12,199 nucleotides of DNA from an uncultured Clostridia bacterium (lineage in GTDB: Bacteria; Bacillota; Clostridia; RUG12999), in contig CATIYX010000225.1 in assembly GCA_949739095.1 (NCBI GenBank), positions 1-12,199 of the forward strand, in the 5' to 3' direction. The translations under genes were made by a program, and so were the position numbers. This document shows positions 7,402 to 12,199 of this stretch, piece by piece. A model generated the notes under the pieces. It did not search any database. It worked only from the letters and a program-made list of their open reading frames with translations, and was not told where the DNA came from. Numbering within the stretch: position 1 is the first letter of the stretch; the number at the start of each line of letters is the position of its first letter.

Positions 7402-8156
7402 TGAGTTGTTTGGAAAAATTAGCGCCGTGCCGCTTGGCGCAGGAATGGGATAATGTAGGCCTCATGGTGGGAGACAAAAGCGCGAAGGTTACGAAAATTT
7501 TAACAACGCTGGATGTGGATGAATGGGTGGTCGCGGAAGCGGTTAAATGCGGTGCGGATATGATTGTTTCACACCATCCGTTGATTTTCTCACCAATGAA
7601 AACAGTGACAAACGACACTTATGTAGGACGCTGTATTTTGTCAGCGGCGCGTTATGGAATTGCCATTTTTTCCGCACATACCAATTTGGACGCGGCGGAG
7701 GGCGGCACCAATGATTATTTGGTAAAGCTATATGAATTGCAGCGGGTGCGTCCACTCAGTCTTGCGGGAGAAGAAAATTTGGGGCGCGTTGGTGAAATAC
7801 AGCCACAGAGGTTGGGAGATTTGGCAAAATCTGTTGCAAAGAAATTGGGACTGGATAGTGTAGAGTTGATTGGTAATGTGGATCGGATTGTCCGAAAAGT
7901 GGCAATTTGCAGCGGAGGAGGAGGCTCGTTTATTTCGCCGGAATTACGGGAGCTTTGTGATGTATATATTACTGGTGACGTTAAGTATTCGGGAGCGCGT
8001 GACGCTTATAATATGGGGCTAAATGTGATTGTTGCGCCGCACTATGAAACAGAAAAATATGCAATGCAGATTTTAGCGGATTGGTGCCGGAGCAATTTAC
8101 CGGCGGTAGAGGTTGTTTGTTCGCAGTCCAACCGCAATGTCGTAGGACGGGTATAA
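7380..8156 (+). CDS. Nif3-family dinuclear metal-centre protein (YqfO-like, short form)
   Basis: This 258-residue member of the Nif3/YqfO family forms toroidal hexamers with a two-metal site in each subunit. The molecular function is unsettled, and the older label GTP cyclohydrolase I type 2 is not secure. The metal ligands are visible: His65–His66 in VSHHPLIF, Asp104 in HTNLDAAEGG, and His221 and Glu223 in APHYETEKYA. A glycine-rich SGGGGSFI (178–185) and YITGDVKYS (196–204) complete the family pattern. The protein lacks the PII-like insert that lengthens B. subtilis YqfO to about 370 residues, so it is the short type. ATG 7380 is preceded by GAGGAG (7363–7368) inside the 3' end of trmK. The 22-base overlap suggests translational coupling. 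The stop codon lies in the loop of the following terminator. Confidence 0.93.
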   Translation: METVQDVMSCLEKLAPCRLAQEWDNVGLMVGDKSAKVTKILTTLDVDEWVVAEAVKCGADMIVSHHPLIFSPMKTVTNDTYVGRCILSAARYGIAIFSAHTNLDAAEGGTNDYLVKLYELQRVRPLSLAGEENLGRVGEIQPQRLGDLAKSVAKKLGLDSVELIGNVDRIVRKVAICSGGGGSFISPELRELCDVYITGDVKYSGARDAYNMGLNVIVAPHYETEKYAMQILADWCRSNLPAVEVVCSQSNRNVVGRV

Positions 8157-8169
8157 CCTGTCCTTTTTT
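8145..8169 (+). terminator. Intrinsic terminator overlapping the Nif3-family stop codon
   Basis: GGACGGG (8145–8151) pairs with CCTGTCC (8157–8163) as a 7-bp stem with one G·U pair. The 5-base loop TATAA contains the TAA stop (8154–8156), and six T follow (8164–8169). It ends the dgt–nif3 cluster. Confidence 0.85.
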
Positions 8170-8239
8170 ATATACTTTTCTGAGTGAAAATGCAAGTTTT
8201 ACAAAAAAAATTATGAAAAGGTCTTTCTTTTTTGTGAAT

Positions 8240-8267
8240 TTTATAGTATGATGTTATATGATAGAAT
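8240..8267 (+). promoter_or_regulatory. Candidate promoter for the symporter–paaK–iorA unit
   Basis: The −10-like TAGAAT (8262–8267) is preceded by TG at 8259–8260 (extended −10). A weak −35-like TTTATA (8240–8245) stands 16 bases upstream. Alternative TATGAT hexamers at 8247 and 8257 could serve instead. The AT-rich 150-base gap after a terminator is where a promoter is expected; the exact hexamers are uncertain. Confidence 0.38.
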
Positions 8268-8306
8268 GGATGTACTTTAGATTGACAAAAGGAAGGATTG
8301 GTAGGA

Positions 8307-9782
8307 ATGGTGTGGAGTTATATCCTGCTGGGTGTGTTTGTTGTTATTTTGCTCAGCATTGGCATCGTAGGCATGAAAAAATCACAGTCACTGGATGGAT
8401 TTTTGTTTGGGGGGAAAAATGTTGGACCGTGGATTTCAGCCTTTTCTTATGGAACGGCGTATTTTTCAGCGGTTATGTTTATCGGCTATGCCGGAAAATC
8501 GGGTTGGATTTATGGATTGTCTGCTGTTTGGATTGGTATTGGTAACGCTGTGGTAGGATGTCTTATGGCGTGGCTGCTGTTTGCTAAAAAGACGCGTATG
8601 GCAACACAAAAACTGGATGCCAAAACTATGCCGGATTACTTTGCAAAACGTTATGACAGCGAAAAAATGAAGATTGTTTCCGCTGTCATTATTTTCATAT
8701 TTTTAATTCCATATGCTGCGTCGGTATATATGGGACTGAGCTTTTTATTTGAAACAGTACTACATATCCCTTATGTATACTGTATGGTGTTCATGGCAGT
8801 CATGACGGCGGTAAATCTGGGGATGGGCGGCTATTTTACCAGTTCGATTACGGATTTTGTGCAGGGAATCATTATGATTGCCGGCGTGATTTTGATGATA
8901 TTCTTTGTAGTGAATAGCGATCCTGTAGGCGGTTTGAGTACAGGAGCACAGCGGCTTGCGGAAATCGATAGTCAACTGGTTAGTTTTGCGGGCGGCAAAG
9001 GATGGTATGGACTGTTTTGTCTGATGTTTTTGTCTAGCGTCGGTGCATTGGCGTTGCCGCAAATGGTGCATAAATTTTACGCGATACGGGATGTAAAAGC
9101 CATCCGCAGTGCAACGGTCATTTCCACAGTGTTCAGTGTAGTGATTGGTGCAGGTGCATATTTTTCGGGCGCGTTTGGACGGTTGTTCTTTGAAGAGGTG
9201 CCAAACGGTAACTATGACAACATCATGCCGTTGCTGCTACAATCGGCATTGCCGCAATTTGTGATGGCATTAATTTTGCTGCTGGTACTCTCGGCGTCCA
9301 TGTCAACACTATCATCGGTGGTACTGTCCTCAAGTTCCACAGTGACAATTGACTTGATTCAGGGGCAATTGAAAAAGAACATGCGCCAAAAAAATGTTGT
9401 GATTACCATGCGTGTTTTATGTGTATTATTTGTGGTGCTATCTTTTGTGATTGCCTATTTTCCGACCCCCATTTTGACGCTGATGTCTTTTTCGTGGGGC
9501 GCGATTGCGGGTGCATTTTTGGGACCATATACCTGTGGAATTTTATATAAAGGAACGACCAAAGCGGGTGCATGGAGTGGTATGTTGGGTGGCGTTGGTA
9601 CCGTGATGGTGCTCATGATTGGCAGCAGGTTTAATGCGGCACGTGCACCGGAATTCGGCATGTATGCCATGGTAGCTTCCGTAGTTTTGACACTGGTGGT
9701 CAGTTTATTTACAAAGAAATTTGATGACGCTCACATTAGAAACGTCATGCCATATCAAGTACAGGAGGCAAAAGAGAAATGA
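8307..9782 (+). CDS. Sodium:solute symporter (SSS family), possible aromatic or monocarboxylate importer
   Basis: This 491-residue membrane protein of the SSS family (LeuT-fold, Na+-coupled) has about 13 hydrophobic segments. The first is at about 4–24 and the last near 455–475. The family pattern includes the FLFGGKNVGPW segment, FSYGTAYFSAVMFIGYAGKSG in the second helix, ITDFVQGIIM, and the Ser-rich SASMSTLSSVVLSSSS stretch, which corresponds to the Na+-site helix of SSS proteins. I chose ATG 8307, 10 bases after GGAAGG (8291–8296). TTG 8298 would lie right against that site, and GTG 8310 is a close alternative. The stop overlaps the ATG of paaK (ATGA), so the two are coupled. The substrate cannot be read from sequence. 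Its position before an aryl-CoA ligase and iorA suggests an aryl-acetate or similar carboxylate; proline or short-chain acids are alternatives. Confidence 0.9.
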   Translation: MVWSYILLGVFVVILLSIGIVGMKKSQSLDGFLFGGKNVGPWISAFSYGTAYFSAVMFIGYAGKSGWIYGLSAVWIGIGNAVVGCLMAWLLFAKKTRMATQKLDAKTMPDYFAKRYDSEKMKIVSAVIIFIFLIPYAASVYMGLSFLFETVLHIPYVYCMVFMAVMTAVNLGMGGYFTSSITDFVQGIIMIAGVILMIFFVVNSDPVGGLSTGAQRLAEIDSQLVSFAGGKGWYGLFCLMFLSSVGALALPQMVHKFYAIRDVKAIRSATVISTVFSVVIGAGAYFSGAFGRLFFEEVPNGNYDNIMPLLLQSALPQFVMALILLLVLSASMSTLSSVVLSSSSTVTIDLIQGQLKKNMRQKNVVITMRVLCVLFVVLSFVIAYFPTPILTLMSFSWGAIAGAFLGPYTCGILYKGTTKAGAWSGMLGGVGTVMVLMIGSRFNAARAPEFGMYAMVASVVLTLVVSLFTKKFDDAHIRNVMPYQVQEAKEK

Positions 9783-11068
9783 TTTGGAATGAAGAAATTG
9801 AAACGATGGACCGGGCGGGTATGCAGAAAATCCAGCTTGAACGGTTAAAAGAAACGGTACGCCGGGTGGAAAACCATCCGTTTCATAAAGAACGGCTGCA
9901 AAAAGCGGGCGTTTGTGCGGATAACATAAAGTCGCTGGAGGATTTGCAGAAGCTTCCGTTTACCATGAAGGACGATTTGCGTGACAACTATCCTTTTGGA
10001 CTATTTGCAGTGCCACAGCGCGATGTTGTGCGTGTTCACGCATCTTCTGGCACAACAGGGAAACCAACAGTAGTGGGATATACAAGAGGTGACTTGGAAA
10101 ACTGGTCAGAATGTATTGCGCGCATTGCAACTATGGGTGGTGCGACTGCCGAAGATACGGCGCAGATTGCCTTTGGCTACGGACTGTTCACAGGTGCGTT
10201 CGGTTTGCACTATGGACTGGAAAAAATTGGTGCAACTGTGGTGCCAATGTCATCAGGAAACACCAGGAAACAGATTATGCTCATGCAGGATTTTGAATCC
10301 ACTGTATTGGTAGGTACGCCGTCCTATGCCCTATATATTGCAGAAGTGATGGACGAATTAGGGATTGACCGAAGCACCATCAAATTGAAATATGGATTGT
10401 TTGGCGGGGAAGGTTCCACGGAAGAAATGCGCGCGGAAATTGAACGGCGTTTTGGTATCATTGCAACAGAAAACTATGGGCTCAGTGAGGTTATGGGGCC
10501 CGGCGTGGCGGGAGAATGTACGCATAAATGCGGTATGCATATTAATGAGGACCATTTCATTGCGGAAATCATCAATCCGGAAACAGGAGAGGTACTGCCG
10601 GAAGGAGAAACGGGCGAGTTGGTGCTGACGACGATTTCCAAAGAGGCATTACCGATTTTCCGCTACAGAACGCGAGATATTACCAGTCTCCGGCGGGAGC
10701 GGTGTGCTTGTGGGAGAGAAACTATGCGCATGAGCAAAATTCAGGGGCGCAGCGATGACATGTTGATTATTAAAGGTGTAAATGTGTTTCCGTCGCAAGT
10801 GGAAAGTGTTATTCTCGGTATGGAGCACATTGGTCCGCATTACCAGTTGATTGTAACAAAAAAAGGATTCACTGACGCGTTAGAAATCAAAGTGGAATTA
10901 ACGGATGGTTCTTTATTGGAATCCTATGGAGAACTGGAAAAGACAAATAAACGCATCAAAGAACGGCTACACAGCGTTTTGGGGATTGACGCCAAAATTT
11001 CGCTGGTGGAACCTAAGAGTCTGGAACGGTTCACCGGTAAGGCAAAACGCGTGATAGACCTACGCTAA
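9779..11068 (+). CDS. paaK: Phenylacetate–CoA ligase family enzyme
   Basis: This AMP-forming adenylating enzyme activates an aryl-acetate with ATP and then transfers it to CoA. The 429 residues match PaaK length. The phosphate-binding loop SSGTTGKP is at 89–96, NYGLSE at 232–237, YRTRD with the ribose-binding Asp300 at 296–300, the hinge region GRSDDML at 323–329, KGVNVFP at 332–338, and a C-terminal GKAKRVIDLR (420–429) that carries the likely catalytic lysine. Cysteines 247, 251 (CTHKC) and 309, 311 (CAC) could form a structural metal site. The ATG at 9779 overlaps the symporter stop by 4 bases; AGGAGG (9763–9768) lies 10 bases upstream. It precedes iorA, whose product handles aryl-acetyl-CoA, which supports an aromatic substrate (phenylacetate, 4-hydroxyphenylacetate or indoleacetate). 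Which one is unknown. Confidence 0.95.
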   Translation: MIWNEEIETMDRAGMQKIQLERLKETVRRVENHPFHKERLQKAGVCADNIKSLEDLQKLPFTMKDDLRDNYPFGLFAVPQRDVVRVHASSGTTGKPTVVGYTRGDLENWSECIARIATMGGATAEDTAQIAFGYGLFTGAFGLHYGLEKIGATVVPMSSGNTRKQIMLMQDFESTVLVGTPSYALYIAEVMDELGIDRSTIKLKYGLFGGEGSTEEMRAEIERRFGIIATENYGLSEVMGPGVAGECTHKCGMHINEDHFIAEIINPETGEVLPEGETGELVLTTISKEALPIFRYRTRDITSLRRERCACGRETMRMSKIQGRSDDMLIIKGVNVFPSQVESVILGMEHIGPHYQLIVTKKGFTDALEIKVELTDGSLLESYGELEKTNKRIKERLHSVLGIDAKISLVEPKSLERFTGKAKRVIDLR

Positions 11069-11071
11069 AAC

Positions 11072-11192
11072 CGGCAGCGGGATGTGAGAAATATCCAGCT
11101 AGCGAATGTTAGAAAATATCATATATGGTGCAGGGCACCATATGTTGGAAATAGAGAGACCTGCCGCCTGAAATAGCGGCGGTGGAAAGGAA
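11072..11192 (+). promoter_or_regulatory. Structured RNA leader of iorA, candidate riboswitch-like element
   Basis: The paaK–iorA gap folds in several ways that I could pair by eye. CGGCAG (11072–11077) pairs perfectly with CTGCCG (11161–11166), closing a domain. Inside it are hairpins 11080–11085/11091–11096, 11099–11103/11108–11112 and a strong 11-bp stem 11121–11131/11135–11145 with loop AGG. The 3' closing strand is also the 5' arm of a competing hairpin, CTGCCGC (11161–11167) with GCGGCGG (11176–11182), directly before the GGAAAGGA purine run (11184–11191). The two folds exclude each other, as in riboswitches that switch access to a ribosome binding site. The arms TGCCGCC and GGCGGTGG followed by AAAGGA recall, from memory only, the 3' part of the Moco/Tuco RNA family. 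I could not verify this, and the class is left open. Confidence 0.55.
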
Positions 11193-11205
11193 TGAACGGG
11201 AAACA

Positions 11206-12199
11206 ATGAAAAAATTGATGTTAGGAAACGCCGCAATTGCCCGCGGCGCATATGAGGCTGGCGTGACGGTGGTATCTTCTTATCCTGGCACGCCCAGCAC
11301 AGAAATTACGGAATTTGCGTCCAAATATGAGGAAATATACTGCGAATGGGCGACAAATGAAAAAGTGGCGGTGGAAGTAGCAACCGGTGCGGCAATTACC
11401 GGTGCACGTGCGCTGTCTGCTATGAAACATGTTGGCATGAATGTAGCGGCAGACCCCATGTTTACGGCATCTTATACCGGTGTGAATGGCGGCTTGGTGA
11501 TTGTGGTCGCGGACGACCCTGGTATGCATAGTTCCCAGAATGAACAGGATAGCCGCAATTATGCAAAAGCATCCAAATTGCCCATGCTGGAACCGGCGGA
11601 TAGTGAGGAATGTAAAGCATTTGTGAAAACAGCTTATGAACTCAGTGAACGCTTCGACACGCCGGTAATTGTGCGCCTGACGACCCGCGTGGCGCATTCT
11701 CAGAGTTTGGTAGAGGAAGAAGTGCGCACAGAAGTGGGTGTGCGGGACTATAGTAAAAATATTGCGAAAAACGTCATGATGCCCGCTATGGCAAAAAGCC
11801 GTCATGTGTTTGTGGAACAGCGCATAAAAGACATGGTAGCTTATGCGGAAACAAGTGAATTGAACCAAATAGAATATAACAGCAAAAAAGTCGGTATCAT
11901 CACTTCCGGTATTGCCTATCAATATGCTAAAGAAGCAGCGCCGGACGCATCGTTTTTGAAACTCGGCATGGTGTATCCACTGCCGGAACAAAAAATCAGG
12001 GAGTTTGCGCAAAATGTGGAGCAGGTTTATGTCATTGAAGAACTGGACCCGTTTTTGGAGGATTTCTGCCGTTCCATTGGCGTGGAGGTAATTGGAAAAG
12101 AAAAATTTACACTGTTGGGCGAATATACGCCGGAGTTGATTCGCGCAGGAATAGAAAACCGTGTGCAGCAGCAGTTTGAGGCGGCAAAAGTGCCTGTCC
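11206..12199 (+). CDS. iorA: Indolepyruvate:ferredoxin oxidoreductase, alpha subunit (3'-truncated by window)
   Basis: IorA with IorB interconverts aryl-pyruvates (indole-, phenyl-, 4-hydroxyphenylpyruvate) plus CoA with aryl-acetyl-CoA, CO2 and reduced ferredoxin, using thiamine diphosphate and iron–sulfur clusters. The first 331 residues are present of about 590 usual. The N-terminus MKKLMLGNAAIARGAYEAGV is family-typical and fixes the ATG at 11206. SYPGTPSTEI (25–34) and EWATNEKVAVE (47–57, with Glu52 the likely cofactor-contacting glutamate) follow. DDPGMHSSQNEQDSR (103–117) comes next, and a second domain from about 228 (KVGIITSGIAYQY) runs to EELDPFLED (278–286). The thiamine-diphosphate half and the ferredoxin-type cysteine clusters lie beyond the edge. 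The ribosome binding site is weak and distant: GGAAAGGA ends 14 bases upstream, next to the structured leader. The frame is open to the last base. Confidence 0.96.
   Translation, partial: MKKLMLGNAAIARGAYEAGVTVVSSYPGTPSTEITEFASKYEEIYCEWATNEKVAVEVATGAAITGARALSAMKHVGMNVAADPMFTASYTGVNGGLVIVVADDPGMHSSQNEQDSRNYAKASKLPMLEPADSEECKAFVKTAYELSERFDTPVIVRLTTRVAHSQSLVEEEVRTEVGVRDYSKNIAKNVMMPAMAKSRHVFVEQRIKDMVAYAETSELNQIEYNSKKVGIITSGIAYQYAKEAAPDASFLKLGMVYPLPEQKIREFAQNVEQVYVIEELDPFLEDFCRSIGVEVIGKEKFTLLGEYTPELIRAGIENRVQQQFEAAKVPV

Noticed and set aside
11221..12012. 263-codon open frame on the minus strand
   Set aside because: It lies opposite iorA, has a His/Phe-rich composition typical of an antisense shadow and no family resemblance; the + strand reads as IorA throughout.

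Overview
The window looks like chromosomal core sequence from an anaerobic Firmicute of class Clostridia, probably gut-associated. The evidence is the IspH–ribosomal protein S1 fusion, the gene order dgt–dnaG–rpoD–trmK–nif3, strong AGGAGG ribosome binding sites, and a ferredoxin-dependent 2-oxoacid oxidoreductase. All recognisable genes are on the + strand. I saw no tRNA, rRNA, CRISPR array, insertion sequence or prophage gene. Assignment below class level is not justified from sequence reading alone.

Layout. (1) 2–1978: the 3' part of an ispH–rpsA fusion gene, open at the left edge, ending at a strong intrinsic terminator (1998–2040). (2) 1979–2509: 531 bases with no intact gene. Most of it is a dead cupin gene (2087–2401) with two in-frame stops but no frameshift. 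(3) 2510–8156: the macromolecular-synthesis cluster of dgt-like dNTPase, DNA primase (dnaG), primary sigma factor (rpoD), tRNA m1A22 methyltransferase (trmK) and a Nif3-family metal protein. It closes with a terminator whose loop holds the nif3 stop codon. Candidate promoters lie before dnaG and before rpoD, so the cluster is probably not one simple transcript. (4) 8307–12199: a second unit of a sodium:solute symporter, a phenylacetate-CoA-ligase-type enzyme (paaK) overlapping it by 4 bases, a 137-base structured gap, and the first 331 codons of indolepyruvate:ferredoxin oxidoreductase alpha (iorA), cut by the right edge.

How the genes fit together. The second unit reads as an aromatic-acid module: a Na+-coupled importer, an enzyme that joins an aryl-acetate to CoA, and a ferredoxin enzyme linking aryl-acetyl-CoA with aryl-pyruvate. 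It could assimilate aryl-acetates into aromatic amino acids, or run the other way during amino-acid fermentation.

The most unusual items are two. The paaK–iorA gap can fold as a closed multi-helix domain, and the 3' strand of its closing helix is also the 5' arm of a GC-rich hairpin just before the iorA ribosome binding region. That is riboswitch-like logic. Inside ispH–rpsA, a strong Shine–Dalgarno and an in-frame ATG sit exactly at the domain junction, which could yield free S1 protein from the fusion gene.
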